Notes: a model not told the origin generated them from the letters alone. A stretch of 64,000 nt of DNA from Cellulosimicrobium protaetiae (GCF_009708005.2 NZ_CP052757.1:124001-188000), one strand, 5' to 3'. Counted from the stretch's first letter, positions 45,301 through 53,340 are shown. Program-made: numbers and translations.

Positions 45301-46671
45301 CACGGCCTGCACGACGCGCGGCGTCGTGAGCGCCAGGACGACGAACCAGGCGAGCGCGGCGAACGCGGGCGCGAGGCCGACCCACACGACGTCCCCGCCC
45401 GTCCCGAGCAGCGCGCCCGCGAGGACGGCCGACGCGCCACCGATCGCGTACCAGCGCCGCTCCGCGGTCGAGACGCGCAGCAGGGCGGCCGCGAGCGCCG
45501 CCCCGAGCGCGACGGCCGCGGAGCCCGAGCCGGTCGGCAGCCCGGGCGGGGCGGTGACCGTCAGCCCCACGACCACGGCGAGCGGGACGGCGACCGTGCG
45601 CACGACGCCGAGGACCGCCTGCTCGCCGCGGAGCGCGCTGCCGACCCGCGCGCCGGAGCGCGCCGCGACGGGCGCGGCGAGCGCCGTGAGGCACGCCGTC
45701 GCGAGGAGCGCGACCGCCCAGCCCCAGGGCGCCCCCGCGGCGGGTGCCGCGACGAGCGGCACGAGGGGCCCGAGCACGACGGCGCTCGTCACCCAGGCGC
45801 GCACGCGCGCGCGGTCGCCGACCAGGCCGAGTCCGACCACGACCGCGGCGAGCAGCGACGCGCGCGCCACCGCGGTCCCGACGGGGTCGAGCGCCCCGGC
45901 GCGCGCCCACGCGCTCAGCGCGAGCTCGACGTCCACGACCGCGAGCACGACGGCGAGCGCCGCGACCGCCTCGGCGGACGAGCGCAGTCCCCGCGACCGC
46001 AGGAGCACCGCCGCCCCGACGGTGAGCACCGTGACGACCCCGGTCACGAGGGCGCGCAGGGCGAGGTCGTCGGCGAAGGTGAAGAAGACGAAGACGACCG
46101 TCGCGACGGCCAGGAGCCCGGCCCCCGCCCCGGCGAGGACCGGCTGGAGACCCACCGAGCGAGCCGGTGCCGCGCCGGGCACGACGGCACCGGCGGGCGA
46201 CCCCGCGGACCCCGGCGGGACCGGCCCGACCGTGGCGGGACGGACCGGGACCGGACCGCGAACGGGACCGCGAACGGGACCGGGCGGCTGCGCGACCGGC
46301 GACGTGCGCGGTCCGGCCTGACCGCGGCCGGTCGCGTCGAGCGGGCGCATCGCGCGCGGCGGTCCCGACGGGACCGCGCGGACGCCGGGCGGCGCATCGC
46401 CGGGCGGTGTCGCGACGACCGCGCGGGCCGCCCACGCGGCGGCCTCGGGCTGGCTCGCGCGCAGGGCGTCGAGCGCGACCTGGCGCCGCGAGAGCGCGTC
46501 GGCGGCCTCGGTCGACGCGGCGGCGACCTCGAACGCGAGGGGGCCGGTGAGGTCGAGCAGGCACCGGTCGCAGCGGGAGGACCGCAGCGTCGCGGCGCAC
46601 GCGGGGCAGGAACGCGTCTCGGGCAGCCGCGCCAGCGCGACGTCGACCCACGGCTCTCTCATGACGGACAT
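42346..46671 (-). CDS. Giant multi-spanning membrane protein with N-terminal zinc ribbon
   Basis: A 1441-residue protein. The N terminus has a four-cysteine zinc ribbon (Cys22, Cys25, Cys34, Cys37: S-C-P-A-C and C-D-R-C), then about 100 cytosolic residues rich in Pro/Arg. The remainder is some forty hydrophobic Ala/Val/Leu helices with short loops. Two low-complexity loops interrupt it (near 46200 and 44950, the latter with R-P-V-P-L-P-T-G-A repeated). It resembles the actinobacterial proteins named after the SCO7613 C-terminal domain. Function is unknown. The ATG at 46671 is used, with 46662 as an alternative. The antisense strand has long open frames because of the base composition; they are not genes. 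Confidence 0.8.
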   Translation of the reverse strand: MSVMREPWVDVALARLPETRSCPACAATLRSSRCDRCLLDLTGPLAFEVAAASTEAADALSRRQVALDALRASQPEAAAWAARAVVATPPGDAPPGVRAVPSGPPRAMRPLDATGRGQAGPRTSPVAQPPGPVRGPVRGPVPVRPATVGPVPPGSAGSPAGAVVPGAAPARSVGLQPVLAGAGAGLLAVATVVFVFFTFADDLALRALVTGVVTVLTVGAAVLLRSRGLRSSAEAVAALAVVLAVVDVELALSAWARAGALDPVGTAVARASLLAAVVVGLGLVGDRARVRAWVTSAVVLGPLVPLVAAPAAGAPWGWAVALLATACLTALAAPVAARSGARVGSALRGEQAVLGVVRTVAVPLAVVVGLTVTAPPGLPTGSGSAAVALGAALAAALLRVSTAERRWYAIGGASAVLAGALLGTGGDVVWVGLAPAFAALAWFVVLALTTPRVVQAVRAAPTPAVGRSDTLLGGAVVAIVAAVPAVAIAGLRAAEVLMTATTGTDAELGTAPLGVGVLTAASRDDGLGVGSDGAEILGGTLLGLTAVLAVVSVAGRLALRTPQPVPAPLPPGVRPVPLPTGARPVPLPTGARSAPAPGGWAPAVSRLGAAPVVRTGRAFGPWLLLALVLTLALDPRLAGVTSLALLAVLAAALVVATARPVAVPAVPAVSPAPASAPVPSGTASDVAAGSAPGAVVRAVRRVLVHVLRPAARLLPDPRAAIRHGVLPVGRAERRVWRAAAVAGTIAALLLLVAGSWVARPTATVGAVVVGVLLLAARACAPRGLHAVLVGTAYGYALLVLGVTLAWGGIGTVAVLCVVSGVASLVALTVTLVPRVDRDSWWAVLGVTAVPFGLGVLTVVDERSAWSVAACVAMLALEVVLVGSRRPGTVTGLRVLAAALVLPTAAVAVVGAGALVLPGSGSPVVLPVVAVLVAAALAGARPVTERIGLGAGRVAVEAAAALTGAIAVGLAFARPAAGPDVAVAVLLLLAAGAGLAARDRDRRAEWWLAAALTTAALWTALAAAEVGLVEAYTAPPALAAVVTGALLARRSRRWWELASAGLVLLVVPSVLALGASPGAGDMRALLLVAAGAGCVVVAATLRRADAAGGAWRRAAALRLAGAGVLAATAGTVESVHVAHAAGGGAVFLVGFAWALAAGAVALGGGLVAARGASGRATAVVRRWAVAPAAVLVVVGAVANVRPVWGVIATVWAVEVLLLVLLVLGVRRAVRGRLDLPPAWFTWLLALAAAIGAWSPRELRVEVFSLPLGAGLLVAGYLALAAGTTSARGTGAGNPDAEGAAAGTAGGVTAPVRTTSTLAGWPVGLAGSWRTLAPGILALLGPSVLATYTDARTWRAVLVIALALAAVLVGTRTHLAAPFLLGVAVLPVEILVVFVSQLGTRISAGPWMLTLAAAGGLLLIIATYYERRIAAYDGAAAYVRDLR

Positions 46672-46796
46672 CCTGGCGAACCTGTGAGGCCCCTGGGGAC
46701 GCGTCCACAGGGGGTCACGTGGCGGTCCGGTGAAGGCTCCCGGCGGGCGCGTCCCCGGGTCGCGCGACCGGCGGCCGCACGTCCCGGGTGCGCCCC

Positions 46797-47702
46797 TCAG
46801 CCGCCGAGGCCGGCGACGAGCGCGCGCGTGAGGGGCGCGTCCACGCCTGCCCGGTCGGCGGCGCGGACGATCGCGCCGCCGATCGCGTCGACCTCGAGCG
46901 GGCGACCGGCCTCGGCGTCGCGCAGCATCGAGGACTTGGCCTCGGGGGCGAAGCGGTCGTAGAACGTGAGCGTGCGGTCCGGGTCGGACGGCGCGCCGCT
47001 CGCCGCGGCGACGGAAGCGACCTCGCGCACGAGCGCCTCGAGCTCGGCGCGGTGGACGGTGCGGACCTCGCCGATCGGGGCGCGGTACGTCGTGGTGAGG
47101 AGCGCGAACGGGGCGAGGAAGCCCAGCTTGGCCCACATCAGCGCCGTCTCGTCCGCGTGGACCGTGGTCGAGATCCCCGCCCCCTCCAGGAGCGCGCGCA
47201 CGGCCTCCACGCGCTCCGGCGCGACGCCGCCGGGCGCGAGGTCGACGTCGACGAACGCGCTCGTGTGCTCGATCTCGCCCGGTGCGACGCGCGTCGACTC
47301 GACGCGGATCGTCGCGGGGAGCACGCGCTCGGCCCCGTACCGCGCGCGCAGCACGTCGAGGTGGTCGAGCCCGTTGAGGAACGGCACGACGACGCCGTCG
47401 CCGAGCACCTCGGGCGGGACGCGGTCGAGCGCGGCGTCGAGCGCGGTCTGCTTGACCGCCACGAGGACGACGTCGACCGCCCCGTCGAGCCGCGTCGCAG
47501 CCCGCGCGGGGACGTGGAGCTCGCCCACCTGGCGGCTGCGGACGTGCACCCCGTGCTCGGTCAGCGCCGCCGCCGTCGCGTCCCCCGCGAGGAACGTCAC
47601 GTCGACGCCGGACCGCGCGAGCAGCGCGCCGACCAGCCCGCCGACCCCGCCCGGCCCGAGCACCGCTGCGCGCTGACCGGCCTGCCCGCTCGTCGTCCCC
47701 AT
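46797..47702 (-). CDS. Ketopantoate reductase family (PanE/ApbA-like)
   Basis: A 301-residue NADP-dependent reductase. It has the Rossmann start A-A-V-L-G-P-G-G-V-G-G-L-V-G-A-L-L-A-R-S-G, the V-L-V-A-V-K-Q-T motif with the family Lys, P-F-L-N-G-L-D-H, and a C-terminal helical domain with A-L-M-W-A-K-L-G-F and S-S-M-L-R-D-A-E-A-G-R-P-L-E-V-D-A-I-G-G. The usual C-terminal S-M-x-x-D and E residues of 2-dehydropantoate 2-reductase are present. Many relatives act on other 2-oxo acids, and no pantothenate genes are nearby, so the substrate is uncertain. The start follows GAGAGGACG. Confidence 0.85.
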   Translation of the reverse strand: MGTTSGQAGQRAAVLGPGGVGGLVGALLARSGVDVTFLAGDATAAALTEHGVHVRSRQVGELHVPARAATRLDGAVDVVLVAVKQTALDAALDRVPPEVLGDGVVVPFLNGLDHLDVLRARYGAERVLPATIRVESTRVAPGEIEHTSAFVDVDLAPGGVAPERVEAVRALLEGAGISTTVHADETALMWAKLGFLAPFALLTTTYRAPIGEVRTVHRAELEALVREVASVAAASGAPSDPDRTLTFYDRFAPEAKSSMLRDAEAGRPLEVDAIGGAIVRAADRAGVDAPLTRALVAGLGG

Positions 47703-47771
47703 CGTCGTCGTCCTCTCGTCGCCCTGTCGCACGCCCCGGTCGCCGCGTCGTCGCCGGGTCGCCCGCCGTCG

Positions 47772-49097
47772 TCAGACCGCGGGGGCCTCGACCCTACCCA
47801 CGGGGACGGACCGCACGGCCGCCGTGCCCGGCACGGTGAGCGCCGCGATCCCGGTCGTGATGGGGATCGCGAGGACGAGGCCGATCGACCCGACGAGCGT
47901 GCGCACGACCTCCTCGGCGATCTCCCCCGAGGTGAGGCTCGTCGCGAGGCTCTGGTCCGAGAGGTAGACCGCCATGAGCAGGGGCAGCGCCGCGCCGACG
48001 TACGCGAACGCGATCGTGTAGACGGTCGAGGCGATGTGGTCGCGCCCGATCCGCATCGCCCGCGTGAACAGCTCGCGCCGCGTCGCGAGGGGTGCCACGG
48101 CCCGCAGCTCCCACACCGCCGACGCCTGGGTGATGGTCACGTCGTTGAGCACGCCCATGCCGGCGAGCACGATGCCGCACAGGACGACGCCCTGGATGTC
48201 GAGCGCGGGCGCGTACTGCGGGATCCACAGGGACTCCTCCGACGTGAGCCCCGTGATGTTCGCCGCCCCCGACCCCCACCACCCCAGGAGGGCCGTGAGG
48301 GCGAGCCCGGCGAGCGTGCCGAGCAGCGCCGTCGACGTGCGCGCGGTGAAACCGTGCGCGACGTACAGCACGACGAACATGACGAGCGACGACGTCACGA
48401 GCGCGACGCCCAGCGCGTCCTGCCCGGTGAGCAGCGCGGGCAGCGTGAACCAGGTGATGACGACGAACGCGCCCGCGAGACCCGCGAGCGCCGCGAGGCC
48501 GCGCCAGCGCGCGACGGCGAGCACGACCACGGCGTACGCGATCGCGAGGAGGCCGATGGGCAGCCCGCGCTCGAAGTCCATGAACACGTACGGGCTCGCA
48601 CCGGCCCCCGCGGCCTCGGCGATGTAGAGGACGCGGAGCCGGTCGCCCTCGTCGAACCCGTAGGCGAGGTACTCGGGCGGCGCGTTGACGGTGATCGCGT
48701 CCCCGCCGACGTCCTCGCCGCCCGCGCGCGACCCGGCGTCGAGGCGGGCCGGCACCTCGCTCGTCGCCTCGTCGACCGGGCCCGTGACCGTGGCCCGCAG
48801 GACGGAGCTCCCCTCCGCCGCGACGGGGATGCGGTCGGGCACGTCCGCGGACGCGGGCCACAGCGCGGCCAGGCCCGCGAGCGTCACGAGGAGCGCCGGG
48901 ACGAGGAACGCCGCGAGCGTGAGACGCACGCGCCGCGTCGCCGGGGCCGCGGGTCCGTGGGCGTGGGTGTGGGCGTGGGCACCCGCGGACGGCGACCCGT
49001 TCCGCTCGCTCTCGCGGCGCTCCCGGCGCCCGGGGGCCGGGTCGGGGGCCGGCGCGGAAGTGACGGCGGACGACGGGTCGGGGGTGGGCTCGCTCAC
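47772..49097 (-). CDS. YibE/F-family membrane protein
   Basis: A 441-residue protein. After ~55 polar residues with a His-rich patch (H-A-H-T-H-A-H) comes one membrane helix, then an extracytoplasmic domain (residues about 85-170), then seven helices forming the YibE/F domain: F-E-R-G-L-P-I-G-L-L-A, W-F-T-L-P-A-L-L-T-G, G-M-G-V-L-N-D-V-T-I-T-Q and H-I-A-S-T-V-Y-T-I-A-F-A-Y. Family function is unknown; transport has been suggested. The GTG start is about 6 bp after a CATCCT -10-like box, suggesting a leaderless mRNA. Confidence 0.88.
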   Translation of the reverse strand: MSEPTPDPSSAVTSAPAPDPAPGRRERRESERNGSPSAGAHAHTHAHGPAAPATRRVRLTLAAFLVPALLVTLAGLAALWPASADVPDRIPVAAEGSSVLRATVTGPVDEATSEVPARLDAGSRAGGEDVGGDAITVNAPPEYLAYGFDEGDRLRVLYIAEAAGAGASPYVFMDFERGLPIGLLAIAYAVVVLAVARWRGLAALAGLAGAFVVITWFTLPALLTGQDALGVALVTSSLVMFVVLYVAHGFTARTSTALLGTLAGLALTALLGWWGSGAANITGLTSEESLWIPQYAPALDIQGVVLCGIVLAGMGVLNDVTITQASAVWELRAVAPLATRRELFTRAMRIGRDHIASTVYTIAFAYVGAALPLLMAVYLSDQSLATSLTSGEIAEEVVRTLVGSIGLVLAIPITTGIAALTVPGTAAVRSVPVGRVEAPAV

Positions 49098-49116
49098 CCG
49101 AGGATGCTGTCACGGC

Positions 49117-49153
49117 GTGCCGACGGCGCGGGGCGGCACGCGCCGTCGGGCAC
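49117..49153 (-). terminator. Stem-loop downstream of rpmF
   Basis: GTGCCGACGGCGCG (49117-49130) pairs with CGCGCCGTCGGGCAC (49139-49153) with one bulged base, about 50 bp after the rpmF stop on its strand. Confidence 0.6.
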
Positions 49154-49203
49154 CGGTCGCGACCCCGGCGGGTGCGCCGCGGGCCCGACGCCGCGCGCCC
49201 GGC

Positions 49204-49374
49204 TCACTCGGGGAGCGTCACGTAGCCGCGGCGCACGCCCGCGACGAGCCGTCGCGGGAGGGTGACCTCGCGGCCGTCGACGACGACGGTGACGAGCTCG
49301 GGGACCTGCGCCTTCCACTGCGAGCGGCGGGCACGGGTGTTCGATCGGGAGAGCTTGCGCTTGGGCACGGCCAT
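49204..49374 (-). CDS. rpmF: 50S ribosomal protein L32, zinc-independent form
   Basis: The 56-residue product opens with [22 protein letters not shown], diagnostic for L32. It has no cysteine, so it lacks the four-Cys zinc ribbon of the ordinary form and is the paralog used under zinc shortage. The ATG at 49374 follows GGAAGGACC. A near-perfect Zur-like palindrome lies about 40 bp upstream. It is thus a separately promoted member of the zinc-starvation set located 3 kb from the rpmB operon. Confidence 0.95.
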   Translation of the reverse strand: MAVPKRKLSRSNTRARRSQWKAQVPELVTVVVDGREVTLPRRLVAGVRRGYVTLPE

Positions 49375-49415
49375 GAGAGGTCCTTCCGGTGGGTGGAGGC
49401 CCAGCCTAGCGCTCA

Positions 49416-49432
49416 TTGAGAACGCTTCTCAA
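49416..49432. promoter_or_regulatory. Zur-box-like palindrome before rpmF
   Basis: TTGAGAACGCTTCTCAA has perfect 7-bp arms with a 3-bp spacer. The TGAGAA half matches the sites before rpmB and the COG0523 gene. Zur, which represses with zinc bound, is the expected binder. Confidence 0.75.
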
Positions 49433-49546
49433 GACAGTCGGAGGAGGCGACGCCGGACGGCGGTAGCATCCCGGGGGCCGCCCGCCCGTCCGCGGCGACG
49501 CTGCCGCACCGCCACCACGACGCAACGAGACGCACGAGGAGCCGCC

Positions 49547-49918
49547 ATGGCCACGGTCGACTACTTCCTGTCCGGCGACCCTGAGGTCGCCAAGCAGCAC
49601 CTGCACGCCGCGCTCCAGGAGCAGGGCTTCGCCGTCACCACCCGCCCGACCGGCCAGTGGGCCGCCGAGCGCGGGAGCAAGCAGAAGACGTTCTGGCTCG
49701 GCGCGTTCGCGGGCAAGGCGCAGCACCTCGTCTTCACCGTCGACTTCATGCTCCACGGCGACCAGCTCGTCGCGCGCATCGACCGCCCGACCGGGCACGG
49801 CGCCATGGCCGGCGCGATCGGCGTCGCGCGCTCCAACAAGGCATTCTCCGAGGTCGACCAGGCGATCGGCTCGCGCCTGACGAACCACGGCGTCCTCGCG
49901 AACGTCGTCCACGCCTGA
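49547..49918 (+). CDS. Hypothetical small protein
   Basis: A 123-residue, probably cytosolic alpha/beta protein with no cysteine, signal or membrane helix. It opens A-T-V-D-Y-F-L-S-G-D-P-E-V-A-K-Q-H-L and contains W-L-G-A-F-A-G-K-A-Q-H-L-V-F-T-V-D-F and a Gly/Ala-rich helix before S-N-K-A-F-S-E-V-D-Q-A-I. I do not recognise a family. A cGAGGAGc ribosome site sits 5 bp before the ATG. It is divergent from rpmF, whose Zur-like palindrome lies about 115 bp upstream, so zinc control is possible but not shown. Confidence 0.75.
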   Translation: MATVDYFLSGDPEVAKQHLHAALQEQGFAVTTRPTGQWAAERGSKQKTFWLGAFAGKAQHLVFTVDFMLHGDQLVARIDRPTGHGAMAGAIGVARSNKAFSEVDQAIGSRLTNHGVLANVVHA

Positions 49919-49961
49919 CCTCCCCCCACCCCCTCGCGCCGAACACGCCTCCACCCCGCGT

Positions 49962-50015
49962 CGAGCACGACGTGAGGGTCGCTGTCGGGCGCAGAACGAC
50001 CCTCATGTCGTGTCG
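49962..50015. repeat. Palindromic element family 1, copy 5
   Basis: Left arm 49962-49981 and right arm from 49997 pair over about 18 bp with one mismatch and one deleted base (GTCGTG-TCG for GTCGTGCTCG). It lies between convergent genes, just before the hupB terminator. Confidence 0.8.
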
Positions 50016-50040
50016 GCGCAGCGCCGGGGGACGGGGACGA

Positions 50041-50078
50041 CGAAGGCCCGGAGCCCCTCGCGGGGTTCCGGGCCTTCG
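50041..50078 (-). terminator. Terminator of hupB
   Basis: 17-bp arms CGAAGGCCCGGAGCCCC and GGGGTTCCGGGCCTTCG around a 4-nt loop, 40 bp after the hupB stop. The hairpin is symmetrical and may also end the converging transcript. Confidence 0.85.
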
Positions 50079-50117
50079 TGCTGCTGACCGGACCGACAGC
50101 GGCCGGTCAGCGAGACG

Positions 50118-50399
50118 TCACTTGGCGACGGCCTTCTTGAGCAGGCTGCCGGCGCTGATCTTCACGCCGAAGCCGGCCGGGATCGAGATCTCCTCGCCCG
50201 TGCGGGGGTTGCGGCCCGTGCGGGCGGCACGCTCGACGCGCTCGACGGACAGGAGACCCGTGACCTTGACGGCCTCGCCCTTGCCCAGCGACTCGATGAG
50301 CACCTCCTGGAAGGCGTTGAGAGCCTTCTCGGCGTCCGCCTTCGACAGGTCGGCCTTGCCGGCGATGGCCGAGACGAGCTCGGACTTGTTGAGCGACAT
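50118..50399 (-). CDS. hupB: HU family nucleoid protein
   Basis: A 93-residue HU homolog of the short type: M-S-L-N-K-S-E-L-V-S-A-I-A, the helical dimer core, then the DNA-binding arm with the R-x-G-R-N-P-R-T-G-E-E-I-x-I-P-A motif, and a Lys-rich end. It bends and compacts DNA as a dimer. It lacks the long Lys/Ala tail of mycobacterial HupB, so it is a conventional HU. The product is monocistronic with a strong terminator. Confidence 0.95.
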   Translation of the reverse strand: MSLNKSELVSAIAGKADLSKADAEKALNAFQEVLIESLGKGEAVKVTGLLSVERVERAARTGRNPRTGEEISIPAGFGVKISAGSLLKKAVAK

Positions 50400-50554
50400 G
50401 CGAATCCCTTCTTCGGTTCACGACGCGCGGTGGTCACCACCCGTCGTCACGGTCTCAGTGTGCCAGCCGCGAGGCCGTGCACCGGGGACAACACTAGGGA
50501 ACACGCGGAGTTTCGCGCGACTTCTCGCGGCCTCCGGGCGTCGCGTGTCTGCGC

Positions 50555-52015
50555 TCAGCCCTCGTCGTGCTCGTGGTCGTGGCCCTCGTGGCCGTCCTCG
50601 GCGGGCTCGTCGTGACCGTGCTCGCCCTCCTCGTGGGCGTGCTCGTGGTCCTCGTGCGCGTCCGCCGCGACCGGCTTCCCGGTGACCCCGTTGAGCTCGT
50701 TCGGCACGACGTCGAGTTCGGCGCTCTTCCACACCTCGCCGCCGACGTAGTCGACCGCGTGGATGGCGCGGCCGGCCGGGTCGGTGACGTACGCGATGCC
50801 GTCCTGGACGAGCAGCGCGGGGCGCGGATCCTGCCACTCCTCGGGCTCCTCCCACGCGTCGACGACCGGGATGGACCGCACGACCGTGCCCGTCTCCGGG
50901 TCGATGACGTGCAGCGACCCGTCCGTGCCGAGCACGAGCGCCTCGCCCGCGTCGCCGCGGCCGAGCGAGCGGAACGTGTAGCTCGCGGGCAGGTCGACGA
51001 GGCGCAGGCTGGCGTCGCGCGTGTCGATGAGCGAGACGCGCGTCGGCCGCTCGAGGTCCGCGTCGGGGTCGGACTTGTAGTCGCCCAGGACGAAGGGCGA
51101 CTCCTCGCTGCCCGCCTGGTTGCCGATGCGCCCGTAGGCGTCCGGGGCCGCGACCTTGGTGATCGCACCGCCCGCGACGACGACTGCGCCGTCCTCGCAG
51201 CCGATGACGACGGCCTCGCCCGCGGCGACGGCCTCGCCGTGCACGCCGGGGCACTGGTCGGTCGCCGCGACCTCCTCGCCCGCGGCGTCGAGCAGGCGGA
51301 CTCCTGTGCGCGCGTCCTCGGTGCCCTCCGAGACGACGAGCAAGCCGTCGGACAGCTCGACCGCGACGCCGTGGTGCGCCTCGGGGGTCGTCAGGGTGCG
51401 CGCGTCGTCGACGCCGTGCGGGTCGGCGACCGCGGCCGAGTCGAGCACGGTGATCTCACCCGTGCCGTCGTCGAAGAGGGCCGTGCGCCCCTCGTGCACG
51501 ACGACGTGGCCCGGCTTCTCGGCCGCGTACGTCACGTCCGTGAGGACGGGGTCCGCCGTGTAGTAGTGGGAGTGGTCGCCGTGCGGCTCGGCCCACGTGC
51601 CGACGTCGAGCACCTGGAACCCGCCGGACGTGGAGACCAGCAGGTGGCGGCCGTCGCCCGCGGGGTTGAGGCGGTTGAAGCCGGCGAGCTCGAGGTCGTC
51701 GACGACCTCGAGCGTCGTCGCGTCGAGGACCTGGACGCCACCGTCGTACGTGATCGCGAGGCGCGGCGTGAGCGCGGCCGCCTCGCTGACGTCGGACGTG
51801 GCCGACGGCGCGGGCTCCGCGGGGTCCGCCTGCTCGCCCTCGGAGCCCGCCCCCTGCGCGCACGCCGCGACGAGCGTGAGCGGGAGGGCGAGTCCGAGCG
51901 CGAGGGCGAGCGGGCGCCGTCGGGCCCGCGCCCCGGGAGGAGCGTCACCGGAGGGGGGACTCGCCCCGGCGGGATCGGCGTGGGCGTCGGTCGGGTCGGG
52001 TGCGGTGTGGTGCAT
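50555..52015 (-). CDS. aztD: AztD-like zinc chaperone lipoprotein
   Basis: A 486-residue secreted protein. The signal peptide has lipobox L-V-A-A-C (Cys52). A seven-bladed beta-propeller-like repeat follows (V-Q-V-L-D, F-Q-V-L-D-V, L-H-V-I-D-P-E-T-G-T-V), with E-P-H-G-D-H-S-H-Y-Y and H-H-G-V-A as candidate zinc sites. The C terminus is a His/Asp/Glu tail (H-E-D-H-E-H-A-H-E-E-G-E-H-G-H and more). AztD in characterised bacteria hands zinc to the binding protein AztC of an ABC importer. No aztABC genes are in the window. It is the last gene after rpmJ (61-bp gap), so it belongs to the Zur-type operon. Confidence 0.88.
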   Translation of the reverse strand: MHHTAPDPTDAHADPAGASPPSGDAPPGARARRRPLALALGLALPLTLVAACAQGAGSEGEQADPAEPAPSATSDVSEAAALTPRLAITYDGGVQVLDATTLEVVDDLELAGFNRLNPAGDGRHLLVSTSGGFQVLDVGTWAEPHGDHSHYYTADPVLTDVTYAAEKPGHVVVHEGRTALFDDGTGEITVLDSAAVADPHGVDDARTLTTPEAHHGVAVELSDGLLVVSEGTEDARTGVRLLDAAGEEVAATDQCPGVHGEAVAAGEAVVIGCEDGAVVVAGGAITKVAAPDAYGRIGNQAGSEESPFVLGDYKSDPDADLERPTRVSLIDTRDASLRLVDLPASYTFRSLGRGDAGEALVLGTDGSLHVIDPETGTVVRSIPVVDAWEEPEEWQDPRPALLVQDGIAYVTDPAGRAIHAVDYVGGEVWKSAELDVVPNELNGVTGKPVAADAHEDHEHAHEEGEHGHDEPAEDGHEGHDHEHDEG

Positions 52016-52076
52016 GCGTGGTCGGCCGCCCGGGGCCCGGACGGCCGCTCCTCTCCGGTGGTGGTGGGTGCGCCGG

Positions 52077-52199
52077 TCAGCCCTGACGGGCCTTCCAGCG
52101 CGGGTTGGCCTTGTTGATGACGAAGGTCTTGCCGTGGCGGCGTACGACCTTCGCCCCGGGCTTGTCCTTGAGCGACCGCAGCGAGGCGCGGACCTTCAT
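52077..52199 (-). CDS. rpmJ: 50S ribosomal protein L36, zinc-independent (type B)
   Basis: A 40-residue protein reading [20 protein letters not shown] and ending [15 protein letters not shown]. This is the type-B L36 pattern without the Cys/His zinc site. It overlaps rpmE2 by ATGA. It is too short for ordinary ORF thresholds but the translation is unambiguous. Confidence 0.95.
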   Translation of the reverse strand: MKVRASLRSLKDKPGAKVVRRHGKTFVINKANPRWKARQG

Positions 52200-52492
52200 C
52201 GCGCACCCCCGCCCTGCGCGCCGCCCGCGCCGTAGCGGCGGCGGAACTTCTCGACGCGGCCGGCGGTGTCCACGACGCGCTGCGTGCCCGTGTAGAACGG
52301 GTGGCTCGCGCTCGAGATCTCGACGTCGACGACCGGGTAGGTGTTCCCGTCCGTCCAGGTCACGGTCTCGCGCGGGACGCCCGGGCCCTGCGGGTGGTCG
52401 CCCGCGAGGGTCGAGCGGGTCAGGAACGCGAAGTCCGCGGACTTGTCGCGGTAGACGACGGGCCCGTACACGGGGTGGATGTCCTTCTTCAT
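52196..52492 (-). CDS. rpmE2: 50S ribosomal protein L31, type B
   Basis: A 98-residue L31 with [33 protein letters not shown] and [10 protein letters not shown]. Type B lacks the cysteines of zinc-binding L31 and replaces it during zinc shortage, freeing zinc from ribosomes. The ATG at 52492 follows CAAGGAGAG. The tail of Gly/Ala/Arg is normal for the type. It lies third from the end of the Zur-type operon, 47 bp after rpsN. Confidence 0.96.
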   Translation of the reverse strand: MKKDIHPVYGPVVYRDKSADFAFLTRSTLAGDHPQGPGVPRETVTWTDGNTYPVVDVEISSASHPFYTGTQRVVDTAGRVEKFRRRYGAGGAQGGGAR

Positions 52493-52539
52493 GGTGGTCT
52501 CTCCTTGCTGAGCCGGTGACAGGCCGGGGACGGCCGTGG

Positions 52540-52845
52540 TCACCAGCTCGACTTCGTGACTCCGGGCAGCTCGCCGCGGTGCGCCTGCGAGCGCAGGCGG
52601 ACGCGGGAGAGCCCGAACTTCCTCAGGTAGCCGCGCGGGCGGCCGTCGACGACGTCGCGGTTGCGGACGCGCGTGGCGCTCGCGTCGCGGGGCTGGCGCT
52701 GGAGCTCGCGCACCGCGGCCGCCGTCTCCTCGGGCGAGGAGGTCGGAGACGCGACGACGCGCTTCAGCTCCGCGCGGCGCTCGGCGTAGCGAGCGACGAC
52801 GACGGCGCGCTGCTCGTTGCGGGCGATCTTGGACGTCTTCGCCAT
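52540..52845 (-). CDS. rpsN: 30S ribosomal protein S14, zinc-independent form
   Basis: A 101-residue S14 of the long, cysteine-free type: [30 protein letters not shown] and [18 protein letters not shown]. The ordinary short actinobacterial S14 has a C-x2-C...C-x2-C zinc site. Its start overlaps the rpmG stop by ATGA, so it is translated with that gene. Confidence 0.96.
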   Translation of the reverse strand: MAKTSKIARNEQRAVVVARYAERRAELKRVVASPTSSPEETAAAVRELQRQPRDASATRVRNRDVVDGRPRGYLRKFGLSRVRLRSQAHRGELPGVTKSSW

Positions 52846-53012
52846 CAGCGCTCCTCGCGGAAGTCGACGTGGCGGCGCACGACGGGGTCGAACTTGCGCA
52901 GGACGAGGCGGTCCGGGTCGTTGCGCCGGTTCTTGCGGGTCACGTACATGAACCCGGTGCCGGCGGTCGAGCGCAGCTTGATGACGGGACGGAGGTCGGT
53001 ACGGCTGGCCAC
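52845..53012 (-). CDS. rpmG: 50S ribosomal protein L33, zinc-independent form
   Basis: A 55-residue L33 that starts at a GTG overlapping the rpmB stop (TAGTG) and ends in an ATGA overlap with rpsN. Translation reads [20 protein letters not shown], then [11 protein letters not shown] and [11 protein letters not shown], with no cysteine. It is the zinc-free paralog. It is below common ORF length limits. Confidence 0.96.
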   Translation of the reverse strand: MASRTDLRPVIKLRSTAGTGFMYVTRKNRRNDPDRLVLRKFDPVVRRHVDFREER

Positions 53013-53248
53013 TAGAGCTTCTCCCCTCGGGCGAGGATCTCCGCCACGACGACGTCGATCCCCTTGCGGTCGATGGTCTTGATGCCCCGGGCGCTGACGC
53101 GCAGGGTCACGTGGCGACCCAGCGACGGCACCCAGTAGCGCTTCTTCTGGATGTTCGGGTCGAAGCGGCGCTTGGTCCGCACGTGGGAGTGCGAGATCGA
53201 GTGCCCGAACCCGGGGGTGGTGCCGAGCACCTGACAGACGGCGGACAT
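53012..53248 (-). CDS. rpmB: 50S ribosomal protein L28, zinc-independent form
   Basis: A 78-residue L28 ([40 protein letters not shown]). Only one cysteine remains where the zinc form has two close together (C-x2-C), so zinc binding is lost. It heads the operon rpmB-rpmG-rpsN-rpmE2-rpmJ-aztD. The start has GAGAGGAACC. A Zur-like box lies 50-65 bp upstream. Confidence 0.95.
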   Translation of the reverse strand: MSAVCQVLGTTPGFGHSISHSHVRTKRRFDPNIQKKRYWVPSLGRHVTLRVSARGIKTIDRKGIDVVVAEILARGEKL

Positions 53249-53297
53249 GGGCGGTTCCTCTCAGGGCCTGACTGAGCGACGGAGGCCGACTCTAGAT

Positions 53298-53314
53298 AGT
53301 GAGAATCATTCCCG
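53298..53314. promoter_or_regulatory. Zur-box-like site for the rpmB operon
   Basis: AGTGAGAATCATTCCCG matches the TGAnAATnATTnnCA type of Zur/Fur box, with a strong left half and a weaker right half. It overlaps a -10-like TATCTA on the rpmB strand. Confidence 0.65.
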
Positions 53315-53340
53315 TCAAGACGCTATGCTGACCCGCTGTC

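Noticed and set aside
42155-46962. Very long open frames on both strands across the giant membrane protein gene
   Set aside because: They are Arg/Gly/Asp-rich shadows. Only the frame ending at 42346 has membrane helices and a zinc ribbon.
46797-47702. Committed pantothenate biosynthesis gene panE
   Set aside because: The reductase family is clear, but no panB or panC is nearby and the family has other substrates, so no gene symbol was given.
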